From NCBI GenBank assembly GCA_030652805.1, contig JAUSPT010000036.1, forward strand, positions 1 to 56,729: a stretch of DNA of 56,729 bases, read 5' to 3'. Below the pieces are notes generated by a model, which had not been told where the DNA came from, searched no databases, and worked only from the letters and a program-made list of their open reading frames with translations. This DNA is from a bacterium (GTDB taxonomy: Bacteria > JAHJDO01). This document shows positions 7,423-15,875 of this stretch, piece by piece; within the stretch, counting starts at the first letter, position 1, and each line of letters begins with the position of its first letter. Both the position numbers and the translations under genes were made by a program.

Positions 7423-8137
7423 AATTACCCTTAGCCATGTTTACAGCTGTTTCTGCTAATACCTGGTTGGAATTAATGAATGGCAGAGGCACTGTTTTTA
7501 AATCTACCACAAGCGGAATCTCGGTACACCCGCCTATTATAAGTTCTGCGCCATTGTTTATAAGATTATCAATTGCATTATAAATTAGCTTTTTGCTCTT
7601 TCCTTCCAAACATCCGCATTTTATTCCTTCTTCCCCGAATATTGCTTCAGTAACCATGTCCTGTACTCTCTCATCGGGTTTGATTACCTCTATATCAAAA
7701 TCTATCAACTCTTTCTGATACAGCCCTGCTTTTATTGTGCCTCGCGTAGATAATAATCCAGCTTTTCTAACATTGGGAAATTCTTTATGAATCTTTTTTG
7801 CAACTTCTCTTATCATATGGACTATTGGAATCCCTAGGTGCCCTTTAAGTTCGTCATAAAAGAAATGTGCTGTATTACAAGGAATTACAATAAAATCTGC
7901 TTTTGCTGTTTGCAGCATTCTGCCTGATTCTATCAATGCGGGAACAGGACTTTCCCCATTATTGAATATAGCCTGAGTCCTATCTGGAATTTCAGGATTA
8001 TTGTCAATAATTATATGGATATGGTCCTGATCTTTTTTTGCTTTGGTGAGTTTTATTATTCTGCTGAATAAATCACAAGTTGCGGCAGGACCCATTCCCC
8101 CCAGAATACCGATTATTTTTTCTTTGTAAATATTCAC
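7415..8137 (-). CDS. Aspartate/glutamate racemase family protein
   Basis: A 240-residue cofactor-independent amino-acid racemase. It has the N-terminal G-I-L-G-G-M-G-P-A-A-T signature of aspartate racemases and the two catalytic cysteines, P-C-N-T-A-H (Cys87) and G-G-C-T-E-I-P (about Cys204). It would interconvert L- and D-aspartate (or a related acid), for example for cell-wall use. The start codon is GTG at 8137 with a GGAG site upstream. A family A repeat fills the gap between it and nfnB. Coupling to bioA through an 8-bp overlap is clear, but a functional link is not obvious. Confidence 0.88.
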   Translation of the reverse strand: MNIYKEKIIGILGGMGPAATCDLFSRIIKLTKAKKDQDHIHIIIDNNPEIPDRTQAIFNNGESPVPALIESGRMLQTAKADFIVIPCNTAHFFYDELKGHLGIPIVHMIREVAKKIHKEFPNVRKAGLLSTRGTIKAGLYQKELIDFDIEVIKPDERVQDMVTEAIFGEEGIKCGCLEGKSKKLIYNAIDNLINNGAELIIGGCTEIPLVVDLKTVPLPFINSNQVLAETAVNMAKGNYA

Positions 8138-8152
8138 TGAACTCCGTTACAT

Positions 8153-8288
8153 AAAAATCCTAAATTCTAAATCCGAAACCCGAAACAAATTCTAAATTCA
8201 AATTTTCAAAATTCAAAACGTTATTTTGAACATTTATATTTTGGTCATTTAATATTGTTTCGTATTTCGTGCTTTGTGCTTCGAATTT
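8153..8288 (-). repeat. Family A intercistronic inverted repeat, full copy A1
   Basis: The minus strand reads left arm (AAATTCGAAGCAC...), a CAAAA/TTTTG central hairpin and right arm (AATTTG...TTTCGG...). It matches copies at 17289, 24833 and partial copies at 17833 and 22177. The left arm encodes the last 12 residues and the stop codon of nfnB (8249-8288), and the right arm ends about 15 bp before the racemase start. It is co-oriented with the surrounding genes. Confidence 0.85.
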
Positions 8289-9664
8289 ACGCTGTTATCT
8301 ATAGCTCTAGCAGCTCTCTTGCCTGCTCCCATAGCCTCAATCACTGTGGCTGCACCTGTTACAATGTCCCCCCCAGCATATACTCCTTCGAGAGAGGTTT
8401 CTCCTGTAATATTATCAGCAACTATATTCCCCTTTCTAGTTAATTTCAACCCGGGAGTCATAGATAAGAGCAGAGGATTTGGCCCTTGCCCAATTGCAAT
8501 AACTACTGTATCTATATCTACTAAATACTCTGATCCATCTATGGGAAGAGGTCTTCTTCTTCCTGTATCATCAGGTTCTCCAAGTTTCATTTTGAGACAC
8601 TTTACCTGCTTAACCCAACCTTTCTCGTCCCCTATTATCTCAATAGGCAATGTAAGCAGATCAAGTTCTATTCCTTCTTCCTCTGCATGGTGAATTTCCT
8701 CAGCTCTTGCAGGCATTTCAGAACGCGAACGGCGATAAATTATGCAAACCTTTTTTGCCCCGAGACGTCTCGCAACCCTTGCTGAATCCATAGCCACATT
8801 CCCTGCTCCAACCACAGCAACCTTCACTCCTATCTTGATTGGAGTGTCATATTCAGGAAACCTGTAAGCCTTCATAAGATTTGCTCTTGTAAGAAATTCA
8901 TTGGCAGAATAAACACCATTATAGTTTTCACCGGGTATCCCAAGAAAATACGGAAATCCTGCACCTGTACCAATAAACACAGCTTTATAGCCTGCGTCAA
9001 ATAATTCCTCAATTGTAATAGTCCTTCCAATTATAATATTTGTCTTGATCTCTACTCCCAAATTTTTAACATATTCTATTTCATAATCAAGAACATCTCT
9101 CGGCATCCTGAATTCAGGAATACCGTATCTTAACACCCCTCCTGGCGCATGCAAGGATTCAAAGATAGTTACCTTCCAACTCATCCTTGCTAAATCACCG
9201 GCACATGTTAGACCAGCCGGACCTGCACCTATAACTGCTGCTCGTGGTCTGCCCTCTGCCCTCTGCTCTTTTCTCTCTGTCGTCTGTCGTCTGTTTTTCC
9301 TCCCCCAGTCTGCAACAAATCTTTCCAACCTCCCAATTGCAACAGGTTCACTTTTTTTCTTCAAAGTACATACTATTTCGCATTGTGTCTCCTGAGGACA
9401 AACACGACCGCAAATAGCAGGAAGATTATTCTTTTCTCTTAGTATAGTCAGCGCCTCTGGAAATTTGCGTTCTGCAACAAGTTCTATAAATCCCGGAATA
9501 TCTATTTCTACAGGACATCCTGCCATACATGGAGCTTTTTTACATTGCAGGCATCTTTTTGCTTCTGCAATTGCCTGGTCATCAGTATATCCAAGAGCTA
9601 CTTCATTAAAATTTTTTATTCTCTCTTGTGGCAGCTGTTCAGGCATCAAGAGTCTTTTTTGCAT
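8249..9664 (-). CDS. nfnB: NADH-dependent ferredoxin:NADP+ oxidoreductase, large subunit (NfnB/GltA-like)
   Basis: A 471-residue flavoprotein related to the small subunit of glutamate synthase. Two cysteine clusters near the N-terminus (R-C-L-Q-C-K-K-A-P-C and C-G-R-V-C-P-Q-E-T-Q-C) bind two [4Fe-4S] centres. A-V-I-G-A-G-P-A-G-L-T-C is the FAD-binding motif and V-A-V-V-G-A-G-N-V-A-M-D the NADP(H)-binding motif. Next to nfnA this makes an electron-bifurcating Nfn complex, balancing NADH, NADPH and ferredoxin. I chose the ATG at 9664 because the GGGGG site has 7-bp spacing to it, while upstream ATGs at 9670 and 9691 do not. The tail N-S-K-H-K-A-R-N-T-K-Q-Y is encoded by repeat A1. A lone glutamate synthase beta-like role is the alternative. 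Confidence 0.9.
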   Translation of the reverse strand: MQKRLLMPEQLPQERIKNFNEVALGYTDDQAIAEAKRCLQCKKAPCMAGCPVEIDIPGFIELVAERKFPEALTILREKNNLPAICGRVCPQETQCEIVCTLKKKSEPVAIGRLERFVADWGRKNRRQTTERKEQRAEGRPRAAVIGAGPAGLTCAGDLARMSWKVTIFESLHAPGGVLRYGIPEFRMPRDVLDYEIEYVKNLGVEIKTNIIIGRTITIEELFDAGYKAVFIGTGAGFPYFLGIPGENYNGVYSANEFLTRANLMKAYRFPEYDTPIKIGVKVAVVGAGNVAMDSARVARRLGAKKVCIIYRRSRSEMPARAEEIHHAEEEGIELDLLTLPIEIIGDEKGWVKQVKCLKMKLGEPDDTGRRRPLPIDGSEYLVDIDTVVIAIGQGPNPLLLSMTPGLKLTRKGNIVADNITGETSLEGVYAGGDIVTGAATVIEAMGAGKRAARAIDNSVNSKHKARNTKQY

Positions 9665-10491
9665 CTGCATACCCCCTTTCCAGAAGCACATAAGGACTCC
9701 TTCTCTTCATCCAGAAATCTGGCATTTCTGTTCGTCAACTCATCAAAATCAACAAGATGCCCGTCAAATTCAGGTCCGTCAACACACGCAAACTTTACCT
9801 CACCCCCTACAGTCACTCTGCATGAACCGCACATACCAGTGCCGTCCACCATTATAGGGTTGAGGTTAACAATTGTCGGAATGTTGAACTGCTTTGTCAT
9901 AAGACATACAAACTTCATCATAATTATAGGCCCGATAGCTATGACCAGATCTATCTTCCTTTTTGTCAATATATCTTTTAACGGGTCAGTAACAACTCCT
10001 CTTCTTCCATATGAGCCATCGTCTGTTGTAATAAACAATTCATCACTGATTTTCCGCATTTGGTCTTCAAGAATAACCATATCTCTAGCTCTTGCTCCAA
10101 TTATTGAGAGAACTTCGTTCCCTATTTTTTTTAATGCCCTGGCTTCAGGATATATAACCGCTACGCCGACTCCTCCTCCAATACATACAACTGTTCCAAT
10201 CTTCTCTACTCTTCCCGGATGTCCAAGAGGTCCTGCAACATCAATTAAGGAATCCCCTTTTTCTAACATTCCCAATTTTTTTGTTGTTTTCCCAACCTCC
10301 TGAAATATTATGGTAATACTGCCTGTTTTTGGATCAAAATCATTTATTGTAAGGGGAATTCTCTCCCCTTTCTCATCTATTCTAAGCACTATAAATTGCC
10401 CTGGTTTTGCTTTTTTGGCTATTTCCGGCGCTGAGACCACCATGCTCTTTATCTCTTTGGATAACTGTTTTACATCTAATATTCTGAACAT
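9646..10491 (-). CDS. nfnA: NADH-dependent ferredoxin:NADP+ oxidoreductase, small subunit (NfnA)
   Basis: A 281-residue protein of the sulfide dehydrogenase/dihydroorotate dehydrogenase electron-transfer subunit family. The N-terminal beta-barrel has R-I-P-L-T-I for FAD. A central nucleotide-binding part holds G-T-V-V-C-I-G-G-G-V-G-V-A. The C-terminus has D-G-T-G-M-C-G-S-C-R and a further F-A-C-V-D-G-P cysteine, the [2Fe-2S] site of NfnA. It precedes nfnB with a 19-bp overlap, the usual gene order, and has its own promoter facing away from the ceramidase-like gene. Confidence 0.9.
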   Translation of the reverse strand: MFRILDVKQLSKEIKSMVVSAPEIAKKAKPGQFIVLRIDEKGERIPLTINDFDPKTGSITIIFQEVGKTTKKLGMLEKGDSLIDVAGPLGHPGRVEKIGTVVCIGGGVGVAVIYPEARALKKIGNEVLSIIGARARDMVILEDQMRKISDELFITTDDGSYGRRGVVTDPLKDILTKRKIDLVIAIGPIIMMKFVCLMTKQFNIPTIVNLNPIMVDGTGMCGSCRVTVGGEVKFACVDGPEFDGHLVDFDELTNRNARFLDEEKESLCASGKGVCRCKKDS

Positions 10492-10530
10492 ACTGAATTG
10501 CCTATGATTTTACATATGTAACGGGAAATT

Positions 10531-10559
10531 AATATACTTTAGCATTTATCAAATTACAA
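10531..10559 (-). promoter_or_regulatory. Putative sigma-70 promoter of nfnAB
   Basis: The minus strand has TTGTAA (10559-10554, 4/6 of the -35 consensus), a 17-bp spacer and TATATT (10536-10531, 5/6 of the -10), placed 40 bp before the nfnA start. It lies in the divergent region between nfnA and the ceramidase-like gene. Confidence 0.5.
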
Positions 10560-10596
10560 GCGTAAAAATTTCCTATGATACAAATAAAATATCAGA

Positions 10597-10602
10597 TATA
10601 AT
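10597..10602 (+). promoter_or_regulatory. Putative -10 box upstream of the ceramidase-like gene
   Basis: A perfect TATAAT lies 42 bp before the ATG at 10645. The matching -35 region is weak, so only the -10 box is offered. Confidence 0.35.
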
Positions 10603-10644
10603 GTTTGTTGAATTTTCCCAAAAAGGAAAGTAGAAAGAGTAAAA

Positions 10645-11970
10645 ATGTTAAAAGCAGGATTTTCAAAGATAGACATCACTCCAGATATCGGATGCTATCT
10701 TCAAGGGCACTTTGATGTAAGAATAGCTAAAAAAATTCATGATCCATTGTTTGCTAAAGCTGCAGTATTTGATGACGGCAAAAACAAAATTTGCATAGTT
10801 TCATGTGATTTAGTTGGAATGGAGAAGGAGGAAGTTAAATCTGCCAGAAACCTCATAGAAAAAGAAACTGGAATCCCTGATGAAAACATCATTATCTGCG
10901 CAACACACACACATACAGGTCCTTCATTAATATACAAAAACGACTCTGGAATTACACATGGACTGGATGAAAAATGGCTTACAGCATTGCCTTCCAGAAT
11001 AGCGTCTGCAGCAGTTGATGCTTTCCACTCAACAAAAGAAACAAAAGTAGCGTGCTTGAGTGGAGAAGAACATGGTGTTTCCTTTAACCGCAGATTTATA
11101 ATGAAAAATGGAAAAGTCATAACAAATCCCGGAATAGGAAATCCTGATATTATTAAGCCTGCAGGGCCAATTGACCCTGAAGTGGGAGTTTTGGCTTTTG
11201 GAGAGGACTATAATAAAATTGATGGACTTATAGTTAATTTCGCATTACATACAGACACTGTTGATGGATATGAAGTATCGGCAGATTTCCCGGGAGTCAT
11301 AAACAATGTTATTGCAAGACAAATGGGAGATATAGGATTTGTTTATACTTCAGGAGCTATGGGCAATATCAATCATCATAATGTAAAAGGAGACCCAAAT
11401 AAAAAATACGAATATTTTGAACATGCATTACGCACAGGAAGAGTTCTAGGCTCTGAGATAATTAAAACTGTTGCAAGAATGGAGAAATTCAGAGATGACG
11501 CTACTGTTTCAGGAAAAAGAATCCAGGTAAAAATGCCTTTAAAGGATTATGATGAAAATTCTATCAGGAAGGCAAAAGAAATAGTATCAAGCAGAAAAAA
11601 TTACGCAGGTTCAGATTGGCCTGGACATATGGAAGAATTTCTTGCGAGCCGAGGGTTGCTCAGAACTCAAGAACTGGGCAAGGGTGAATACACCACAGAA
11701 ATTACCGCTGTCAGAATAGGAGATATAGCATTTATAACTGTACCATGTGAATATTTTGTGGAGTTCGGACTTGAAATAAAGGAAATATCTCCTTTCTCAA
11801 AAACTTTCGTTATAGAACTAGGCGGAGATTATCTGGGATATATTGCCAGAAAGGAATCTTTTGAACAGGGAGGATATGAATCAACAGGCGCAGCTTTCAA
11901 GCAGGAAGCAGGTTATATATTAAGAGATAAAGCAGTAGAATTACTTAATAAACTATATAAAAGTGAATAG
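10645..11970 (+). CDS. Neutral/alkaline non-lysosomal ceramidase N-terminal domain protein
   Basis: A 441-residue protein matching the N-terminal domain of neutral ceramidases. It starts with the family's G-F-S-K-I-D-I-T-P segment, has L-Q-G-H-F near residue 22, V-S-C-D-L-V-G at about 54-60, and A-T-H-T-H-T-G-P-S near residue 92 with the zinc-binding histidines. The length fits the catalytic domain alone, without the C-terminal Ig-like domain. No signal peptide is visible, so it is probably cytoplasmic. It may hydrolyse an amide or ester other than ceramide. It starts a plus-strand run with a DegT aminotransferase and a DUF1015 gene. Confidence 0.85.
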   Translation: MLKAGFSKIDITPDIGCYLQGHFDVRIAKKIHDPLFAKAAVFDDGKNKICIVSCDLVGMEKEEVKSARNLIEKETGIPDENIIICATHTHTGPSLIYKNDSGITHGLDEKWLTALPSRIASAAVDAFHSTKETKVACLSGEEHGVSFNRRFIMKNGKVITNPGIGNPDIIKPAGPIDPEVGVLAFGEDYNKIDGLIVNFALHTDTVDGYEVSADFPGVINNVIARQMGDIGFVYTSGAMGNINHHNVKGDPNKKYEYFEHALRTGRVLGSEIIKTVARMEKFRDDATVSGKRIQVKMPLKDYDENSIRKAKEIVSSRKNYAGSDWPGHMEEFLASRGLLRTQELGKGEYTTEITAVRIGDIAFITVPCEYFVEFGLEIKEISPFSKTFVIELGGDYLGYIARKESFEQGGYESTGAAFKQEAGYILRDKAVELLNKLYKSE

Positions 11971-12005
11971 TAAGTGGATTGTATCCCAGACAAGGAGAAG
12001 AACAT

Positions 12006-13283
12006 ATGAGTAAAGAACAACTTGCAATAAACGGAGGAAAACCAGTTTGTGAAGAATCATTTCCAAAATGGCCACATTTTGAAGAGGAAACAATTCAGGC
12101 CGCAATGGGCCCCTTAAAAAATGGAAAAACTAATTACTGGACAGGCCCTCTGGGAATGGAATTTGAGAACAAGTTTGCCCAGTGGAACGGAGCAAAATTC
12201 GGTATATCTGTAATGAACGGAACTGCTGCGCTGCATACAGCAGTTTCATGCTTAGGAATAGGACCCGGAGACGAAGTAATATGCCCTTCATATTCCTTTA
12301 TAGCATCTTCCTTTTGTATTCTGCAGGCAGGGGCTATACCAATCTTTGCTGATGTTAAAAAGGAAGATCATACAATTGACGCTGTGAGCATTGAAAAAAA
12401 AATAAATAAAAAAACTAAAGCCATTCTTGTTGTGCATCTCTACGGTATTGTCTGCGATATGGATCCAATCATGGAGATTGCAAAAAAGCATGACCTGTTT
12501 GTAATTGAAGACTGCGCACAATGCTTCGGAGGAGTTTATAAAGGGAAAAAAGCCGGTACAATAGGTAATGCTGGAGCGTTTAGTTTCTGTCAGACTAAAC
12601 ACTTTACAACTGGTGGTGAAGGTGGATGCGCAATTACAAATGATGAAGACCTGTCATGGAAATGCAAGTCATTCAGAGACCATGGGTATAACATCCCGGC
12701 AAGACTCAAAGCTCAGGCAGAGGGCAAGAGGCTCCCATATATTCACGAGATGGTTGGCTTTAATTATAGAATGACAGAAATGCAGTCAGCTATAGGACTA
12801 AAAGAACTGGCAAGACTTGACAGCTATCATTTAAAGAATAGAAGACGAAACGGAGAGATGATAATAAAAGCATTATCCAATCATAATGCGATTAAGTACT
12901 TACCGCCTCATAAATCTGACAGGTTAAATGCATTCTGGCTCTTTCCAATTACACTGAATATGGATAATTTGACATGCGATATTCAGACCTTTGTAGATTC
13001 TATAGCAAAAGAGGGCGTTCCTGTTATGCCTGTTCAGTGGTGGCAATCCTACAGGGAAAAAGCATTTACTGAGCATATGGGCTTTGGCACAGCTAAATTC
13101 CCATTTGAGTCAAAAGAGTATACACGAGCTGAAGCAGTAGACTATTCAGGATTTATATGTAAAAATGCTTCGTGGCTTGAGCAGAGAACATGCGCCTTTC
13201 CTGTTCATCCAGTGTATGAAAAAAAACACATTCAATACATGATAGATGCATTCTGTAAAGTTGCAGAAGCATATATGCGTTAA
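12006..13283 (+). CDS. DegT/DnrJ/EryC1/StrS-family aminotransferase
   Basis: A 425-residue PLP enzyme that would aminate a keto-sugar or keto-cyclitol. Family blocks visible are V-M-N-G-T-A-A-L-H near residue 60 (cofactor phosphate), V-I-E-D-C-A-Q (Asp against the pyridine nitrogen) and S-F-C-Q-T-K-H-F-T-T-G-G-E-G-G with the Schiff-base lysine near residue 196. The ATG at 12006 has an AAGGAG site 8 bp upstream and replaces a longer start at 11979. The N-terminal A-I-N-G-G-K-P-V segment is typical of the family. It lies 35 bp after the ceramidase-like gene and 12 bp before the DUF1015 gene. The substrate is not known. Confidence 0.88.
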   Translation: MSKEQLAINGGKPVCEESFPKWPHFEEETIQAAMGPLKNGKTNYWTGPLGMEFENKFAQWNGAKFGISVMNGTAALHTAVSCLGIGPGDEVICPSYSFIASSFCILQAGAIPIFADVKKEDHTIDAVSIEKKINKKTKAILVVHLYGIVCDMDPIMEIAKKHDLFVIEDCAQCFGGVYKGKKAGTIGNAGAFSFCQTKHFTTGGEGGCAITNDEDLSWKCKSFRDHGYNIPARLKAQAEGKRLPYIHEMVGFNYRMTEMQSAIGLKELARLDSYHLKNRRRNGEMIIKALSNHNAIKYLPPHKSDRLNAFWLFPITLNMDNLTCDIQTFVDSIAKEGVPVMPVQWWQSYREKAFTEHMGFGTAKFPFESKEYTRAEAVDYSGFICKNASWLEQRTCAFPVHPVYEKKHIQYMIDAFCKVAEAYMR

Positions 13284-13295
13284 TGGGAGATAAAT

Positions 13296-14600
13296 ATGGC
13301 TATTATTAAACCTTTTAGAGGCATTAGATACAATAAAGAAAAAATACAGAACTTAGAAAAGGTTGTCTCGCCGCCGTATGATGTGATCTCCGAGCAGGAA
13401 AAAAGAGACTATCTTAATTCCAGCCCCTATAATATTATAAGACTCATATTGCCTGAGCCTGACGGGGGAAATGACAAATACAACTCTGCACGCAATCTGC
13501 TTAATCAGTGGTTAAACTCTGATATTATAAAAAGAGACGAATGTCTCTCAATATACATATATCAGCAGATTTTTAATATTAATGGAGATGATATAACAAG
13601 AACAGGTTTTATATGTTTGCTGAAATTGGAAGATTTTAAAACTGGAACTGTTCTGCCGCATGAGAAAACGTTGAGCGCGCCTAAAGAAGACAGGTTGCGC
13701 TTAATGAACGCATGTAAAGCGAACCTCTCTCAAATATTCGGACTGTATCAGGACACAAAACATACCATATCTCAAATACTAAAAACACACACTTCCGATT
13801 CGCCCATTGCGGATGTTACAGATACAAAAGGAGAAAAACACAAACTATGGGCGATTGCGAATAAGGATGATATTGCCGCGATCATTAACGCTATGCAGGA
13901 TAAAAAAGTTTTTATTGCTGATGGGCATCACAGGTATGAAACAGCTCTTAATTATAAGAAAAAATTAGCTAAAACCAATAGCAGTCATACTGGAGATGAA
14001 CCTTATAACTTTATCATGACGTACCTATGTGAAATGAATGACTCAGGTCTTGTTGTTCTCCCGACACACAGGCTTTTAAAAGATCTGCCTGAAGAGGTAA
14101 TACCTCAAGAGGTAATACCTCAATTTGACAAGTCTACATTCAAACAAAATTTATCTGCCTATTTTGATGTGATCCAGACCAACAAAAAGAATCTATTTGA
14201 ATATATGGAGAAAAACAGAGATAAACACATATTTGGACTATATATGGGAAAGGGTGAATTTTACGCGTTGAAACACAAGGGGTTGAAACCCCTTGTTCAG
14301 GAAAATATACCCGATGCATGGAAAGAGCTTGATGTCGCAATCCTGCATAAGGTAATTATTGAAAACATACTCGGAATTACAGAAGAGGAAGTAAAGAGCC
14401 AAAAGAACATAAAATACGTATCTGACAAAGAGGAAGGCATCAGGCAAATAGATAATGGTTTCTATGAGCTTCTACTATTCTTAAATCCGACAAAACTCAG
14501 CCAGATTAAGGAAATATCTCTTAAAGGTGAAGTTATGCCTCAAAAATCCACATATTTCTATCCTAAGTTGCTTACTGGACTTGTAATTAACAAATTGTGA
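13296..14600 (+). CDS. DUF1015 domain-containing protein
   Basis: A 434-residue protein that fits DUF1015 along its full length. It shows K-P-F-R-G-I-R-Y at the N-terminus, V-V-S-P-P-Y-D-V-I near residue 24, L-P-H-E-K-T-L-S near residue 118, I-A-D-G-H-H-R-Y-E-T-A near residue 208 and a C-terminal L-D-V-A-I-L-H-K segment. The family is widespread in bacteria, and I know of no settled biochemical activity. The conserved D-G-H-H-R-Y looks like a catalytic or metal-binding motif. Two oddities in the coding sequence are a perfect 15-bp tandem duplication at 14094-14123, giving a repeated E-V-I-P-Q, and a 22-bp palindrome at 14275-14296. Confidence 0.85.
   Translation: MAIIKPFRGIRYNKEKIQNLEKVVSPPYDVISEQEKRDYLNSSPYNIIRLILPEPDGGNDKYNSARNLLNQWLNSDIIKRDECLSIYIYQQIFNINGDDITRTGFICLLKLEDFKTGTVLPHEKTLSAPKEDRLRLMNACKANLSQIFGLYQDTKHTISQILKTHTSDSPIADVTDTKGEKHKLWAIANKDDIAAIINAMQDKKVFIADGHHRYETALNYKKKLAKTNSSHTGDEPYNFIMTYLCEMNDSGLVVLPTHRLLKDLPEEVIPQEVIPQFDKSTFKQNLSAYFDVIQTNKKNLFEYMEKNRDKHIFGLYMGKGEFYALKHKGLKPLVQENIPDAWKELDVAILHKVIIENILGITEEEVKSQKNIKYVSDKEEGIRQIDNGFYELLLFLNPTKLSQIKEISLKGEVMPQKSTYFYPKLLTGLVINKL
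14094..14123 (+). repeat. 15-bp tandem duplication inside the DUF1015 gene
   Basis: GAGGTAATACCTCAA occurs twice in direct tandem, adding five residues in frame (E-V-I-P-Q repeated). It probably arose by replication slippage. Confidence 0.8.
14275..14296. repeat. 22-bp palindrome inside the DUF1015 gene
   Basis: Perfect 10-bp arms ACAAGGGGTT/AACCCCTTGT flank a 2-base centre inside the coding sequence. The protein alignment by eye does not show an obvious insertion here. Confidence 0.6.
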
Positions 14601-14623
14601 ATTTTCAGTTTTTAATGCTTAAT

Positions 14624-14722
14624 TATGAATGAGAGGTGTGTGTTGAGCCGCCCAGCTTTAGTGCGTCGTAAGGGAGACAGGAGAGTGTTTGCTGCGGAGG
14701 CGAGACATATGCCGAGCAGACA
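14624..14722 (+). repeat. Family B 99-bp conserved element, copy B1
   Basis: This element is 88/99 identical, without gaps, to copy B2 at 22253-22351 in the same orientation. The ends can pair as a 9-bp helix (14635-14643 with 14705-14713), and an inner CUUU/GGAG helix (14656-14659 with 14680-14683) is possible. It ends 19 bp before the start of a glycosyltransferase gene. Both copies are also open as a short reading frame from an ATG (here 33 codons), but the differences are almost all non-synonymous, so a structured RNA or mobile DNA element is more likely than a protein. Confidence 0.75.
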
Positions 14723-14741
14723 ATAATAAAAGGAAATTAAA

Positions 14742-15875
14742 ATGAGAGTTGCAATAGTCCATGACTGGCTCACAGGTATGCGGGGCGGAGAAAAGTGTCT
14801 GGAGATATTCTGCGAGCTGTTTCCGGACGCTCAAATCTTCACACTCGTCCATATTCCCGAGAAAATAACAGACACTATAAACAGAATGAATATTAAAACG
14901 TCTTTTATTCAGAACCTACCTTTCTCAAAAACAAAATATAGAAATTACCTGCCTCTTTTTCCTATTGCTGTAGAGTCATTTGATATGAGGGGATATGATA
15001 TTGTCCTGAGCAGCAGCCACTGCGTTGCTAAAGGCGCCCTAACGCCTCCAGAAACCTATCACATATGCTATTGCTACACGCCAATGAGATATGCATGGGA
15101 TATGTATCACGAGTATTTCTCCCACGAGCGGCTCGGTCCTATTTCTAAGTTTACCGTTCCTTTTTTTATGAACCGCATAAGGGTATGGGATGAAGCATCC
15201 TCCCGCAGAGTAGATGATTTTATCGCTATTTCAAAACATGTTGCAACAAGAATCAAACATTATTACAGAAGAGAATCAAGCGTTATATATCCGCCTGTGG
15301 ACACTGATTTCTATACACCGATGCCCGAGGCAATGCCTGAGACATTGTCTCGGGATAAAAATTTTTATCTTATGATCTCAGCATTAACTTATTACAAAAG
15401 AATTGATATAGCCATTAAAGCGTTCAATGAGCTGAAACTGCCTCTTATAATAATCGGCAGCGGTCCGGAAGAAAAAAAGCTGAAAGCCTTAGCAAATCCT
15501 AACATAACGTTTTTAGGCTGGCAGCCTGATAATATACTGCACGAATACTATGCTATGTGCAAAGGTTTTATATTCCCGGGCAAGGAAGATTTCGGCATAA
15601 CTCCTATTGAGGCTCAGTCATGCGGCAAAGGAGTAATTGCATACGCTGAAGGCGGCGTTCTGGAAACAGTTAAACACGGTCTAAATGGAGTTCTATTTAA
15701 AGAACAAAATCCGCATTCTTTGATTGAAGCTGTAAGAACTTTTGAGAAAATAAGATTTGATAAAGATAAAATCCGCAAAAACACTCTTTCTTTCAACAAG
15801 CAGAGATTCAAGAAGGAAATCAAGGATGCGATTATGAATAAATACCAAGAATATACAAAACACAATTTCGTGTAA
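14742..15875 (+). CDS. Glycosyltransferase family 4 (mannosyltransferase-like)
   Basis: A 377-residue GT-B glycosyltransferase. It starts with V-A-I-V-H-D-W-L-T-G-M-R-G-G-E, the acceptor-side motif of GT4 enzymes, and includes the C-Y-C-Y-T-P-M-R-Y segment typical of WbaZ-like mannosyltransferases. The C-terminal G-K-E-D-F-G-I-T-P-I-E-A holds the E-x7-E motif of the nucleotide-sugar site. A cytoplasmic, membrane-associated role in surface polysaccharide assembly is likely, since it overlaps by one base (TAATG) the polyprenyl glycosylphosphotransferase downstream. The ribosome site is a weak AAAGGAA about 7 bp before the ATG. Confidence 0.88.
   Translation: MRVAIVHDWLTGMRGGEKCLEIFCELFPDAQIFTLVHIPEKITDTINRMNIKTSFIQNLPFSKTKYRNYLPLFPIAVESFDMRGYDIVLSSSHCVAKGALTPPETYHICYCYTPMRYAWDMYHEYFSHERLGPISKFTVPFFMNRIRVWDEASSRRVDDFIAISKHVATRIKHYYRRESSVIYPPVDTDFYTPMPEAMPETLSRDKNFYLMISALTYYKRIDIAIKAFNELKLPLIIIGSGPEEKKLKALANPNITFLGWQPDNILHEYYAMCKGFIFPGKEDFGITPIEAQSCGKGVIAYAEGGVLETVKHGLNGVLFKEQNPHSLIEAVRTFEKIRFDKDKIRKNTLSFNKQRFKKEIKDAIMNKYQEYTKHNFV

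Noticed and set aside
14625-14726. Short protein of 33 residues encoded by family B copy B1 (and the like frame in B2)
   Set aside because: Of the nine codons that differ between the copies in this stretch, eight change the residue, so the protein is not being conserved. Pairing is conserved instead. Kept only as a repeat.
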